DNA of 64,000 bases from Maylandia zebra (GCF_041146795.1 NC_135168.1:38394370-38458369); one strand, 5' to 3'; positions 24,632-36,367 are shown, numbered from the stretch's first letter. Numbers and translations: made by a program. Notes: generated by a model from the letters alone, not told the origin.

Positions 24632-24850
24632 ATGTCTGACAAGGTAATTAGCAACACAGGGGCACCACAGGGGACTGTCCTCTCCCCCTTCCTCTTCACC
24701 CTCTACACCACAGACTTCAGCCACTGCACGGAGACCTGCCATCTTCAGAAGATGGCAGGAAATCTTTCCTGCCTGTGGCCATCTCCCTGTACAACGCATC
24801 CACTTAACACACTGGTTACTGCTACAACTACACATGTTTCTTTTCCAGCT
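24632..24850 (+). mobile_element. Internally deleted L2 LINE fragment
   Basis: About 125 bases match the reverse transcriptase region of the LINE at 46672-46796 (SDKVISNTGAPQGTVLSPF in frame), then jump to the sequence at 47432-47545 around its stop codon. The reverse transcriptase centre is deleted and the 3' tail lost. Confidence 0.85.
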
Positions 24851-25084
24851 ATTTATTTATGAGTAACTTATGTATGTACACTCAAAAAAGTCAACTAAGG
24901 CAGTTGTTTGATTAAGTCAATAGACATTTGTCTATTTAACATGAACATATTGAGTTTAGGTTTTTAAATCATTATCAGTTGTTGGTTTAACATAAAATAA
25001 CAAAAAGTTTAATGAACTAGATTTGCATTCTTCAGTTCAATTAAATGTAATTATTTTAAATCAACAACTCTAAAACCGATGCCT

Positions 25085-25190
25085 AGTGCGCATGCTCAAA
25101 CTTCCCAGAAGTGAAGAGGCGGGAACGCGGAGAAAGTTATATGTGTTCAGTGGACTGCCATTTCCCTCTGCGGAATCTTCCACAATACAG
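25085..25190 (+). other. 5' untranslated exon with donor
   Basis: GC-richer sequence (AAGAGGCGGGAACGCGG) ending CACAATACAG before GTAAGTAATA, a strong donor. The next acceptor in the same gene is TTTTTCTTTCAG at 26255. The exon start is not defined. Confidence 0.5.
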
Positions 25191-25324
25191 GTAAGTAATA
25201 AATAACTCAAAATATCTTGGTCAAACGAAGTTGTTCTGTCCGTTAATTGTTTAACAATGTTTTTAATTCCAAATGTGTAAGTTGTCATTAGACAGCGGGA
25301 GTGGAGCAAATACAGTGAAAATCT

Positions 25325-25360
25325 GGTATTAGACGGTGCCAATCGGTACCGTCTAATACC
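25325..25360. repeat. Inverted repeat in intron 1
   Basis: GGTATTAGACGGT (25325-25337) and ACCGTCTAATACC (25348-25360) are perfect complements around a 10-base loop. Confidence 0.85.
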
Positions 25361-26255
25361 TGATTTCTAATCCGCTCTGGGTATATTTATACTATTATTA
25401 GCATTTCCACTTCATTGTTTTTCTTTTTTTTTTTTTTACCCGTTTTTGCAGTTAGTCTTATAGTGTTTTTAGCGGTTATTGATATGTTTAATTCAACATT
25501 TAACACGTTTGTAATTCACTTTCAAAGTAAATGAAGTTAGCTAAAGCTAGTATGGTTGTCTCATTGAACTTTTACCTAGCTCTCTTAGCATTCACTTTGG
25601 TTTTAAATGACGGTTATTGCAAGACATGGTCTTTGTTCACTTTTTTATTATCATTTGCATTTTTTCTTTCTTTCTTTCTCTCTCCTTTTATTTTAAGCAT
25701 TCGGCCTCGCGCAGTAATGCAAGTTAAACTAGCATGCGAGTTGCTAAATATTAGCTGTGTCCAAATTCAGGGGCTGCATCCTTCGAATTGACTTGAATAC
25801 TAGTGCATGGGAAAAAGAGCATAAGCACGAGGTCAAAGGAAAAGGCAATGGCGGATAGTTATGAAAATTGCCTGTCGGACCTTTACCGCAACTACCAGCA
25901 TCTTTATTGCATAGTGTGAAACACTGCTATTACATTTGGCAACAGATTGGATATTTATCTGTGAATTTTATATTGCAAGAGGTATTTATATGTATTTGTA
26001 TTTTTTTTATACATTTGCAACAAAGTAAAAAAAAATCCACTGGAATTTTTATAAAATAATTTTGTCTGTTTTCTTTACCATAGTAACACCACAAAGAAAG
26101 CTGACCCCTTTTTCTGATTGTTTGTGCCTCCTCTTTAATACATGGTAAGCCTTTTACCATCATATATTTTTTATGATAGTTTTATGATTTAATCAAAGTG
26201 AAAAAAAGGTGCCAATAAAACTATCCTTAAAACTGCTTTTCTTTTTTTCTTTCAG

Positions 26256-26327
26256 TGACTTGTATGTGGCAGTGCAAGCGTTGTTCCATCAGGGAGAGTA
26301 GTAGGTACAAATTATTGAAACACTGTA
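26256..26327 (+). pseudogene. C2H2 finger start exon, interrupted
   Basis: After TTTCTTTCAG the ATG at 26264 opens MWQCKRCSIRESSRYKLLKH, with C-x2-C then the first His of a C2H2 finger. The frame then runs into CAGGGCTCGCAAAATCGC, the end of a hAT, so the second His and everything after are lost. Confidence 0.75.
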
Positions 26328-27775
26328 CAGGGCTCGCAAAATCGCTAGCCCGACGTCCCGGGGCTAGCGATTTTTCCAGTCGGGCTACCAAAATCTATCT
26401 CTGCCCTGCCCGTCGGGCTGTCATAGGAAGGAAAATTATGTCAATGCTTTTGCATTCTTTCGGAAATGTAGCTGGGTAATTATGTCATTGGCATCGGTGA
26501 GCCACTGTCAATATGTGACATATTGAAATTGCGTTTGAATTCGCGCTTGTTTTTTGCTTTCACTTTGCAATCGCGCGAACTGTGTATAGAGAGTGACAGT
26601 ACTGATTGGTGAGTGATGATAATTTGCGCACCAATTCCTCTGACATCGTCTTATCAATCGTTAGCTTACTATGTAAACATGACAAGTGAAATCTCCCGCA
26701 GCTTAAACATGTGAGAGGTTGATCGCGCAGAGAATCACTGAGCGTTATGTGAGTGGGTGTGTAAAAGCAGCAGGATATATATTTTAGTTCTGCTGAGCCA
26801 AATAAGACAGGTCAGGGTGAAGAAGTGACAGCCAAAGAAAAGCTTACCACAAAACGGAAAAGTTATGACAAATCAGACTATAAGGCAAAAAGAAAGTGCA
26901 GCTTTATGGTTTCATGAACAAAAGAATTTCTGTGGCTGCAATATGACGAGCTAAATAACCAGGGCTGCACATAAGTGGTCCGCAGGTGCGTATTTGCTGT
27001 CAAAATAAAAAACGCGCACAAGATAAGAAGTTGCAACGCGTGTTTGCATACATAAGATTTTCTGGAGGAGGACAGACATTTGTTTAGAACTCTTAAATAT
27101 GTCGAAGAAGCTCCTTTAAGCAATTACTTTGGTGTTCCTCCACCTCCAGAGAAATGTCAGAAGGAGTCCGAACCACAAAAGAAGCGCGTATTCTCGGAAA
27201 AGTGGTTGCAGGAGGTGAGCTGGCTTCAAACAAATGATGAACGCACAGAGATGTGGTGCGGAATGTGCCGTGAAAATCCCACTCTAGCGGACAAAAACAG
27301 TGCTTTTTATATGGATGCAAACGCTCGTTGCAACTTCTTATCTGTTGCGCGTCTTTTATTTTGACAGTGAATGCGCACATGCGGACCACTTATGTGCACC
27401 CGTGTAAATAACATAATGTTCTGCCGGGTGTGTTGTTGGTTTTCCCTCGATTTCTGAGTCGACCAGCGCCTTTGTTACTGGGACCAGTCATTTGAAGAAA
27501 GGCCCCCATTAGAAATGGATTATTGCTCAGTCTGCAATATCTTTCCCAGAACAAACACCAATTGCAAACAATATACTAAAAATAAACCTGAAAAATCTGT
27601 TTAGAACAGTGTACTATGTTGCAAAGAGTGAACTACCACTGGTGCAATTTAGCAGTCTTTGCAAACTTCAAAAAGCAAACGGCCTCGATCTTGGTTCCAC
27701 TTGCCTCTTACTTGTGACTTTAGTGGAAATTTCAAATTCAGGATCTGACACAGACTGATTCATGTCCTACACAGA
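26328..27775 (+). pseudogene. ZNF862-like hAT transposase remnant (outer hAT)
   Basis: The left end CAGGGCTCGCAAAATCGCTAG sits in the zinc-finger exon. Translated pieces: KEKLTTKRKSYDKSDYKAKR near 26840, WLQYDELNN up to 26959, then after the inner insertion IMFCRVC, STSAFVTGTSHLKK, and farther on LFRTVYYVAKSELPLVQF and LCKLQKANGLDLG, all typical of the N-terminal zinc-finger and early catalytic region of ZNF862/KIAA1586-like hAT transposases. Frameshifts and stops separate them. I could not find the right terminus before exon 27886. Confidence 0.75.
26960..27404 (+). mobile_element. Inner hAT fragment inserted in the outer hAT
   Basis: Begins CAGGGCTGCACATAAGTGG, ends CCACTTATGTGCACCCGTG, and is flanked by TAAATAAC on both sides (26952-26959, 27405-27412), a perfect 8-bp TSD. 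Removing it restores the outer frame WLQYDELNN-IMFCRVC. Its own 27080-27364 reading frame (KWLQEVSWLQ..., MWCGMCRENPTLADKNSAFY) is again a ZNF862-like finger, so it is a deletion derivative of a related autonomous hAT. Confidence 0.9.
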
Positions 27776-27885
27776 CAGCACTGATGTCTGCATGGTCTTC
27801 TAAAAGCAGCTTTAGTCAGCTTAGATGTGAAGTGAGTGAAATATACAGTTGACTTTTTAATCAATGTATTTGTTCTCTATTGCAG

Positions 27886-28041
27886 ATTGACAAGGAGTTT
27901 CTGCGAATCACCACAAAGCCTCTGCTATCTACTTTCTTTGCCGAGCTTGACCAATACGCGCCACGCTTAATGGAAATCTTTCTGACCAAAGGAGGGACAC
28001 ATGGAAAGAAAATAAGAGGTCTCATGCTTGCCATCTCCAAG
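27886..28041 (+). CDS. SAMD3-like family exon (52 codons)
   Basis: After TTGCAG the frame reads IDKEFLRITTKPLLSTFF ... GKKIRGLMLAISK and ends at AAG before GTTTGT. The frame is uninterrupted and phase 0 at both ends. Family assignment is by recognition of the downstream exons. Confidence 0.65.
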
Positions 28042-28244
28042 GTTTGTATTAGGATTGAGTAGACTTTGTCATAGGCAGCAAAAATAACTTTTATTTGGAG
28101 ATGAAGTTGTCAATTTTTTTTCGGCTTAACAAGTGGTAGATGCCAGGTTCTAACCTAAAGAATAATTATGCAAGTTAACTGATTACCCTAGCTTTAAGAA
28201 AAACAGAATGGTTTTGGCTCATATTATCTCCTCCTCCTCTCCAG

Positions 28245-28323
28245 CATGATAACATCCATACCAGACGAGCATGCATCTTGAAGTCTTTGTGCATCCACCT
28301 AAACGAAGACTATGACGATGAGT
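28245..28323 (+). CDS. SAMD3-like family exon with problematic donor
   Basis: After CTCTCCAG the frame reads HDNIHTRRACILKSLCIHLNE followed by an acidic stretch. The only nearby GT donors leave phase 1 or 2, whereas the next exon reads in phase 0; both joins lead to stops. This suggests decay or an unusual splice. Confidence 0.5.
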
Positions 28324-28433
28324 GTAATTTTCTGTTTATTACTTTGACTACTTGGATTTTATGAACAGCATAGAAACAGTTGTTTAAACAATCTCTTAAT
28401 TTTTACTTTGTTGTCTTATATTTTTTCATGTAG

Positions 28434-28748
28434 GATACGGACATCGAGGCAAAAAGCTGCATGGAGCAAACTGTGATGGGGGTGTACGTCATCCAGAAGG
28501 AGGGTGCTGAACCTGAAGATGACCCAGAGGACGTTGGTGTCCTGATTGAGGGTGTGGAGGCTAACACTGATTTGGGTAACATTGCACGAGCATGTGCTCT
28601 GTTGTTTGGACTCATATACTGTTTGAACCTGAGCTACCCACCAGAACTTAAATGCACCTTTGAAGTCCTCCAGAAGATACTTTTAAATCTTGATGGACAA
28701 AAGCTCTCTTCAAAGGTACAGTTTCTGAAAAACAAGCTTATGGGGTGA
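28434..28748 (+). CDS. SAMD3-like family terminal exon
   Basis: Open from the acceptor CATGTAG to TGA at 28746-28748: 104 codons with EQTVMGVYVIQKEGAEP, DDPEDVGVLIEGVE, CALLFGLIYCLNLSYPPEL and a final KLSSKVQFLKNKLMG. This acidic-then-hydrophobic pattern and the C-terminal VLQKILLNLDG-KLSSKVQ are typical of the multicopy teleost family. No stop or frameshift within the exon. Confidence 0.7.
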   Translation, partial: DTDIEAKSCMEQTVMGVYVIQKEGAEPEDDPEDVGVLIEGVEANTDLGNIARACALLFGLIYCLNLSYPPELKCTFEVLQKILLNLDGQKLSSKVQFLKNKLMG

Positions 28749-29529
28749 GAGCACTTGAAAATGACTGATAGGTCTTGAATGGTTCATTGGTGCAATGGTG
28801 ATTTCCAATATATAATGTTAATATTTGAGTTGTTTATATTTTTTTCTTTCATTCAAAAATTTTTTTTTTTAAAGTTTTTGGATTCTCTCTGTTGGGCAAT
28901 TCACCTTTTATACAGCACTGCAGATGATTTTTGTTTGTCCTTATATAGATGGCTCAAAATGGATCAGAAGTACTGACAGAAGTACTATGTTGTGTTTATG
29001 TGTCAATGGCCTGTAAAGTTTAAGACCACTGCCACCTGTTAAGTTCACTGTATTATTGTGTCCATTTTGCTTGCTAGCATGTTTTAAAACACAGCAAAAC
29101 TATATTGCTAGCTGTGGAGGACTGCAACCAAAATTTAAAAAATAAATACAGAAATATAAAAATTGGTCAAACTAATAATTATTTCAATGAGATACACCAA
29201 ACAAATATAGATTTTCATCACCTATGGATTTTTTTGTTGTTGTATTGCCCCCAAATTATTTCTAATTATTTTATTCTATTTTTCCAAATTCACACAATTC
29301 TATTTTGTCACATGTTTTAACTTGCCAAGTGGGAGATGTATTTTTATCTTTTAGTTTAATTTTTTTAAATGCAGTCGATATATTGAGCAAATTTTTCATC
29401 TGTTTTTAGTTGTGGAAGCTTTAGTTCCAACATATTACCTATGTAAATAAGTATTCTAACGTTTTACCTTTTGAAGTGGCATAATGCTTGCAGGTGTACA
29501 AAAATGGTGAGCTTTTATATTGTCCATTA

Positions 29530-29560
29530 AATCCAGTTAATAAAGATAATGTTATCATAA
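29530..29560 (+). terminator. Polyadenylation signal of the SAMD3-like gene
   Basis: AATAAAG at about 29538 in an AT-rich 3' region that contains no other gene; it is the first clear signal in a likely 3' end position about 0.8 kb after the stop. Confidence 0.4.
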
Positions 29561-29758
29561 TCTGATTGTGACTTTTTTTGTAAAGTAGTGGGTTTCTAAA
29601 TGTGTAACAAATGTAAACAAATCTAATTGAAATAATTTGGTTGAAATGAGTGAAATCATTGCCTTGATTAACAAAGTAGCTGTTGAAACAACAAGATTTA
29701 ATTCTGTTTTCCTAAACTTTTTAAATTGTGTAGAATGAATTAAAACAAATTTCACTCT

Positions 29759-30310
29759 TGTTACGAGTTCAAAATTGGGGATGGAGACAAGATGAAAAAC
29801 CAAAAGAACAACACTGGTCCGGTCGGGTTCAGTCAAACAATGATTTTAATGATCACAGCGTGGGAGATAAACACCGTATGCAGACAGCATCAGATCTCAA
29901 AATGGTGGAGCATTGCTCAAACTCTTATAGGCTCTGGTGCCTCCACCTTATCATAAAAGCATAAACATTCACACTCTCTCTCACACATGGCGCCTAAGCT
30001 ACGACCTTGGCTCCCTGTTTATCTGCTCCTGCTGAGATGGAGCAGGAAGCTCCAGTATGTTCTGTTCTCTTCTAATCAGACAAATAAGACGATGACTCTC
30101 TGCGAACAGTATTTCTTATAACTTAGCAGTATAATGCATCATAAAACAACATCATTCATTCACAATAAATCAGCAGTCTAAGGTAATGCAAATCAGTCTA
30201 ACAAATGCAATAGTTATCAGCTTCTTCTAGTTCAGGAGAATAATGCAAACTAAAACTACATAATAATTCACAATCCTTAATTAGGCATAAAATAATATTA
30301 TAACCCAACA
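29759..30310 (-). mobile_element. LTR, left member (3' LTR in minus orientation)
   Basis: On the minus strand it starts TGTTGGGTTATAATATT and ends TTTTGAACTCGTAACA, 552 bp, related to 44593-45130 with clear but limited divergence. A purine-rich stretch (AGAGGGAATTATT on the minus strand) lies just inside it, as expected for a polypurine tract. A TATAAGAG motif lies about 180 bases in from the plus-strand left edge. Confidence 0.85.
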
Positions 30311-32440
30311 TTAAAATTTAATAATTCCCTCTGTTGAGCTCTGGATTCTCCAGAGCTCACCTACACCCTGCAATCCAGTGTGGCCGGGTCCATTTTGACT
30401 CACTCCTCCGGCCCTTTGTCCCTCTGTTGGGCGAACCATATGTGAGATGACCTCTGTGTTCGCGCGGTTCAGATGCAAGAAAAACTATTTTTACAACAGT
30501 AGCAGGTACAGATGACACTCCCCAGGTCTCCCACAGCTTTATTTTGGTGCTACCTTATACCCTTCAGACGTACTCAGACTAGAACCTCTGTCCAAGGAGC
30601 TTTTGACCTTTATTTTATTGCTGCAGCCACCAGTGTCGTCCAGTTGGGTGGCCCTTTGCTCTTCTTTCTTCAACCTCAGGGGTTAGACAACCCTTCAGTC
30701 GTTGCACAGATCAGGGGATTATTCTGCCCCGATTTCAAACAACAATCTGTGTATCCTCCGGTCCGGTGTATCCTCCAGAAAAAGGAACAGGAACGTGTCC
30801 CCCTTTTGCCCAAGAGCCTCTCGAACGTCGTTGTTCTGGTGTTCCTGGATTTCCGCCAACCCCTTCATGGTTATCGCTGTGTTTATGGGATCCATCCTTT
30901 CAGGTGACTAATCGGAGCCCAAACGCCATGACACTTGGACCCAGTTGGTATCTCGGCCATCACTGTGTCTGTCTCCGCTGCAAAGGATCCTCGTATATCT
31001 GTGACCTCGTCTGGTGTCTGCTCCTTTCTCTGTAAGAGACAAAAAACCAAAACACCTCCCTACCTAGCCCTAATAATCTAATGTTGTTATCTATTGACCT
31101 TCCAGTGATTCAGAATTGGTGTAGAACACTGAGAATGTCCCAGGGACTTATTCTAATCATATCCTATGTGTGTGTAAGCGTGTTTGCATTTAGCCCTCTG
31201 CACTCAAGGCATTTCCTACACTTTATCAATCCGGACCATCACGCCGAACGAAGCTTATGACCTTCAAAAGACCGAGTGCCAACTCATTATAAGCACATTT
31301 GCAAGGTGTGTAAGAAAATTATTAGGACCACTCATTTTAACAAAAGGCATCAAAAACAAATTAGCCATTTATAATCCCAACATTTGCCCCCCCCCCCCTA
31401 AAAAAATTCAGTTCATTTCAATGATTCAATGATGAAAAATGATTTATAAAACCTTTAGGGTCACTATTAGCTTAAATTTACCAAACCTAAGTTATTAAAA
31501 CACAAATGAAGTCATAGAAATGTTCATATAACCCTTGATTAATGTTAATACTCAACTCCCCCCTTTTTTTGACACATTCCCATGTGTCAAACCAACGGAG
31601 CTAGGAAATTAAAAGGTTAGTGACCTCATATCTTAGAAACCATGAGACCTCCAGTGCTGTCATCCCATGTTAGGGAATGAAATCAATCTAATTGACATGT
31701 TAGATCTGTTTAACTATTGGTTCCACCCAGAGCCTGCGTCCTTAGAATCACCAAGAAACAAAACCTGCATTAATATGAACTTCACTTGAATATGAACTTG
31801 TTGACTACTTTTTGACACAGCAAAGGAATACTGTTAAGTTGATCTGTGGGTAATGTTCTAACTCATGTATATAAAAGTAAATGTATGTCGTTTAATTAAC
31901 TGCCACTACTTAAACCTTAGCAAAGGATATAACTGAAAAAAGATCACAAAGAATGACTGAAAAAATGATATCAGTGTTATGTAAGCGCGTGCGGCCTTCT
32001 ATGCTCGAAGCCTTTCCCCCCCATGTATCAGTTCAGACATAGCGCTGACTGTGGCTCTTAACCCTTTATTGACTTTGAACACAACTCTATAATGAGCAAC
32101 AGATTGCAATGTGTGAGATGATCATGGTTACACCGGCAATGAAAGATCACATTATTCCGACACCTGTAAATAGAAGATTAACCTTAGGTTATAACCATCA
32201 CTGCAACACAAAAGTTAGTACAATGTCGAAAGCTTCAATAAATCATTAATGCAATGCTTGTTATATTATTATTATTATTATTCTGGTGCAATAATAATAC
32301 TGATGCTGAAATCACAGTAAAACCACCCCTTTTTTTTACCTCTTTTACTTCACATATAACGTACATAAATGTATCTTTTACCAGCCTCTTTTAAATTTTT
32401 TATTTCCCCCCATTTTTCCCTCACTGATCACAGCAGGGGA
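30311..32440. other. Retroelement interior, no recognisable gene
   Basis: Contains a GAGCTCTGGATTCTCCAGAGCTC inverted repeat near 30336, overlapping short ORFs at 30512-31035 without recognised motifs, a poly-C run at about 31388, and AT-rich sequence. Probably decayed 3' part of the retroelement. Confidence 0.4.
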
Positions 32441-32443
32441 AAC

Positions 32444-32800
32444 TTAGTTTTGATTCAGCCATGAATGCAGCTCACCTGATTCATCACTGAGCTCCACCGT
32501 CACTGGCGTCTGAAAGGGTGGCGCTGCATGCTTTTCCTTTAATGTCACTATTTTCAATCTGTTAATTAGAGTGCTTAAACATGAAGTAGACTGCGTCCAC
32601 AACAAGTCAATACAGCTGTAAATATGGCTAATTATCAATCTATTACCAATCAAAATCAAAATAGCTTTTATTTCATGCATGCTTTTAGTCAACCACTCAC
32701 CCAGAGGATTTCCAATCCCAGAAGTTTCCTTCTCTTCATTTAATGAGTCTGTCCTCCTTCCATGCCCTGGTAACTGGTCCATCCAGAGCAACATGATCAT
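32444..32800 (-). pseudogene. Possible decayed retroviral envelope C-terminus
   Basis: A 118-codon minus-strand frame with a hydrophobic segment in the middle followed by a short polar tail. Position (upstream of the 3' LTR, same strand) and pattern fit the transmembrane end of an env gene, but similarity is weak and the segment before it is not readable. Alternative: chance ORF. Confidence 0.3.
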
Positions 32801-33357
32801 GAAATATACTTACAACAAGCCAAACCACACCTTGGTCACACCAATCTTTTTCCGCCCTAAAGATGCTCAATGCCATCTTAATCTGGACTGTCAAAGGCAA
32901 CTTTAACGCTGACTGTTCTGACAATCCATTTCATATCATAATCTGGTCAGATTTGCCAACCTCTGCACCAGAGTTTTAATAGTATTGCAATTTTCATTAG
33001 TTTATCTCTTTATTTAGCTTTGACGTCAGATGTTCAATTTTATATCCATTTCTAATTAGTTTTTACCAACTATGTGCTAGTTTAGTTTAGTTTTTATTAT
33101 TTGAAAATCCTCAGTTTCAGTTTAGTTTTAATTGTGTTTGCAATAATTAAGTGTAACAAAATTCCAGTTTCATCATATCAGTCATGCTCCTCCGCTACTT
33201 ATCTTTAGGTATTGAAATTATTAACTCTTACAGCACCGGGTGTTCGTAATTTTGGTTCAGGTGAATTGATAAACTTTGTGAAGGCAGTTGACTCACACCG
33301 TTGTCTAGATGTTCCCGTCCTGTTGCCTCGGGATGCGTCACGCTGCCTTGTCTGAGG

Positions 33358-33649
33358 TTAGCGTCTGTTTTCTGGGGATGAGGGATGAGTGGTTGAGTGG
33401 AGGGGAGTGTACTCCCTTACCTTTTCAAGGTAAGCTAGGTTAGCCTCCTTGTGTGAGCTTTTCAAGTGCACTTTAAGGTTTGTGGGATTTTTTCCCATTT
33501 TATAAATATCCCTCATAATTTGTCTCTTTCCACTAAAAGACACTTGCTTTAACCAAAACACAGTCATATTCAAAATAATCCCAAATTGAACTCTGTTGCT
33601 CTCTCCCAACTTTTCCTGACATGATTCTGCATGAGGACGACGCAGAAAC
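33358..33649 (-). pseudogene. BED zinc-finger transposase fragment
   Basis: On the minus strand one frame reads SIWDYFEYDCVLVKASVF and, after a frameshift, MGKNPTNLKVHLKSSHKEA, the two halves of a BED finger (conserved aromatic residues, then H-x3-5-H). It is cut at 33649 by a small hAT. The usual cysteine pair is not legible. Nonfunctional. Confidence 0.65.
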
Positions 33650-34190
33650 CAGTGTCGCCAACTCCTCACAGAGGGGAAATCGCTATTGGTTGTGCTAAAA
33701 ATCGCTAGAAGTCTCCAAAAGTCGCTGAATGACGCCATCGCCTAGTTTTGCATAATTGGTCATGCTAACCTCATTGTAACCCAAATTGTTGGAGAGAGAA
33801 ATAACATCGTGGAAGAGACATAAAGTGGGTAAAAAACGTCCTAACTGCATTTAGAGTCTATTTAGAACTACAAGTTAAATTTGTTTTGCCATTATTGTTT
33901 GTTGTTTTTTGACACAATTCCAACCCTGCTCCTTCACCTGGGCTTGGACCGGCAAAAGTGATCCGAAATAGGCACTCCTGTGGAGTTACTTCGTGTGTGT
34001 GGGTTTATAACTAATTTTAAACCTTGTGATCCATAAAACAGCATAAGAGTAAAACGGTAAAACAAGAACTGACTGCGTTATAGCCCCGCTGCTTGTTGAG
34101 AGTAAAAGTGATACGCGCTATCACATCTTTTGTTAAGGGGTCTGGAGACTTACTAAATATAGCGACAAAGTCGCTAAGTTGGCACCACTG
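33650..34190 (-). mobile_element. Small nonautonomous hAT (hAT-N1), diverged copy
   Basis: Same family as 2783-3326 in opposite orientation: ends CAGTGTCGCCAACTC and GTTGGCACCACTG, 541 bp. Flanks GCAGAAAC and GCAGCAGC agree at 6 of 8 positions, so the insertion is older than the copies in the tandem array. Confidence 0.85.
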
Positions 34191-34336
34191 GCAGCAGCAC
34201 AGATGACTCGACTAACGTACCACCACCTGCTGGCATAATGAGACAGCAAGGAAAAATCTGGAAACTAAATTTCATTTTCATTCTTGACTATTGACATCAA
34301 TGAAAATTAAACACATTTTGCTATACATTCAGTTAG

Positions 34337-35276
34337 TTGTGTGTATGCTTTAAGCATCCACACCATTAAGATCCTGTTTCTCTTTATTCTTTATTACTTC
34401 CACAATTTTGTGCTATTTTCACCGTTTAAATTTTAATCTATTCTGCTATTTTTGCTCTTTCCGGCCATAACTTTTGATATTTTTTCTTTAAAAAATTTAA
34501 GCTTTTTCTTCTAATTTGTCCCATTGAAATGAATGGGAAACTTCCGCAATTCTGCCAAACCTTGCTTGTTTTTTTTTTTTTGTTTTTTTGAAACTTTAAC
34601 TACTACCCCATCCTTTCGGCTAGAGCAACCATTCAAACTTTAAAATGTACATGAATTATTGGGCTATTCATGTATGATTCAGCTTTTTCATATCTTTTAC
34701 CGTTTTCATCTTATCCCTCTCTACGTTTTGAGTTGCAAAATTGTGATTTTTCACAAAATACATGCGTTGTTATGGTTGCTATGCTCTTGGCTTGAGGGAA
34801 ATGGGAATGTCATGTTACAGTAGATGTGCTAAATATAGCATTAATTTAAAATTACAATATTCATAGTTCATCACAGCGTCTCTGGTAAATCACAGTATTT
34901 TCTGCTATGTTGTACTATTTTTTCTAAATCCTAGTGTTTCTGTAATGTTTAAGTATTTTTGGTTAAATATATTTCTTTTCTGTTATCTTATACTATTTCC
35001 CCTAAATTCTTATACTTTTGAGAAGTTATCATGTTTCTGGTAAGTTACAATATTTCTGCTAAGTTCTGCTATGCTATTGTATTTCTGCCAAGTATTATGT
35101 TTCCTCCAAGATATTACAGTTTTACTAAGTTATTAGATTTTCGCAAAGTTCTTTTGCTTCTGCAAAGTTTCTTACAATTTCTGCTACTTTTCAGCTTTTT
35201 TCAGCTACTTTTTGCATGCAGCTTCAGCTTTAAAGCATCCACACTGCTTTTTCACAGGAAATGCAAATTTTTCTAG
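34337..35276 (+). mobile_element. Helentron-like nonautonomous element, 940 bp
   Basis: Begins TTGTGTGTATGCTTTAAGCATCCACAC, contains the blocks shared with 56-61 kb (such as TTTGTCCCATTGAAATGAAT), repeats AAGCATCCACAC near its right end, and finishes with a terminal-stem remnant and TTTTTCTAG before TTTT. Inverted subterminal repeats, a 3' hairpin and CTAG end fit Helentron-associated (HINE/DINE-like) elements. No ORF. Confidence 0.6.
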
Positions 35277-36367
35277 TTTTAGTTAGTTTTCCTTTTTTTT
35301 GTTTTTATTTTATTTCCGTTAGCACAAATGTTTTTCCACTTCTAGTTTTTGTTATTTCATTTGTTTTCTTTAATACTAATAACCTTGCTCTGCACACTGG
35401 AATAAACATAATCAATATTATCAACATTTTACTGCGTGTTATTTCACCATCTTATCGATTCAAATGCTCCCTTTGCATGTGGTTTGGCACATTACATTTA
35501 TCTAGAACTCCACTCTGTCTCTAAAGGTTTGAAGACTTTCTCATGTTTGGGGTCAACTTTTGAGAATTTGGAGCAGGAATAAGTGAAAGTTATGGTGTTA
35601 TCACCCCCTTTTGGGGCTTACCTTTCTCAGTCTTGAGTTCAATTCCTCCCTATTCTTTGCAAGTACCCCCTGTTGGTGGCGAGAAACTGTTGGTGTGGTC
35701 AAGTGGGTGCTGTAAAAACAAAAGCTCAGAACAGAACAGTCATCAGTCATGTACTTTATACAAAATTAAGATATATTGAATTTCATATTGATCCTCTGAG
35801 TGCAATGGTACATTTTAATTTGAATTTCTCAAAGCTAAGAACAATAGTTTTCTTTATTTGGCTCCTACTCTTATGCAGCACCACCTCATGTCGCATGCCC
35901 CTGTCGGCTATGTCTCTACTTTTTCTGAATTATTGACTATTTCAATGAAAGGACCTAAAAGACGGGGCCCAGTCTTTATCATTACCAGGGGCATCACTAG
36001 GTTTTAAGGACAGGGGGGGCTTAGCCCCCAAGAGATGCACACGACATGAACGAACGTAGAGAATGAGCACAAAATTTCACAAACAGAAAACAAAGACTGA
36101 GAAATTGTTTTCCTACTTTTTTGGACAGATTAAACATCCTAGGCCACCAATAGATCTATTGTTTTATTTAAGTCTGCTTTATAATACAGTACAACAAAAA
36201 AACAGAGGAAATGTGTTTGCCGCATCAATAACAAGAAAAAAACTGAAAATAAAAAAGTACATTTTTCTGGCTGCAATCACCAGTTACTTGGTGGGTGGAA
36301 GCATCAAAGAATGACGTCTGTTTTTAAGAGTGGCAAATCGGTCAATCACTCTGTTGTGACTCAGATG

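Larger units (their letters stand above)
25085..29560 (+). pseudogene. C2H2/SAMD3-like teleost gene, broken by nested hATs
   Basis: Pieces in order: a GC-rich 5' exon ending at a perfect donor (25190), a C2H2 zinc-finger start exon (26256-26327) cut by a hAT, and three C-terminal exons (27886-28041, 28245-28323, 28434-28748) whose residues match, from general knowledge, the conserved C-terminus of multicopy fish proteins often labelled SAMD3-like. An AATAAA at about 29538 would end the transcript. Exons between the finger and 27886 are missing. The junction from 28323 to 28434 gives a stop with the nearest canonical donors. The normal role of the family is unknown to me. This copy cannot make the usual protein. 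Confidence 0.7.
32965..35393 (-). mobile_element. Degraded BED-type hAT enclosing two later elements
   Basis: Possible ends CAGAGTTTTAATAG (left) and CTAATAACCTTGCTCTG (right) are imperfect inverted repeats. Inside are a BED-finger coding scrap on the minus strand, a small hAT (33650-34190) and a Helentron-like element (34337-35276). No convincing TSD, so the exact limits are tentative. Confidence 0.4.
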
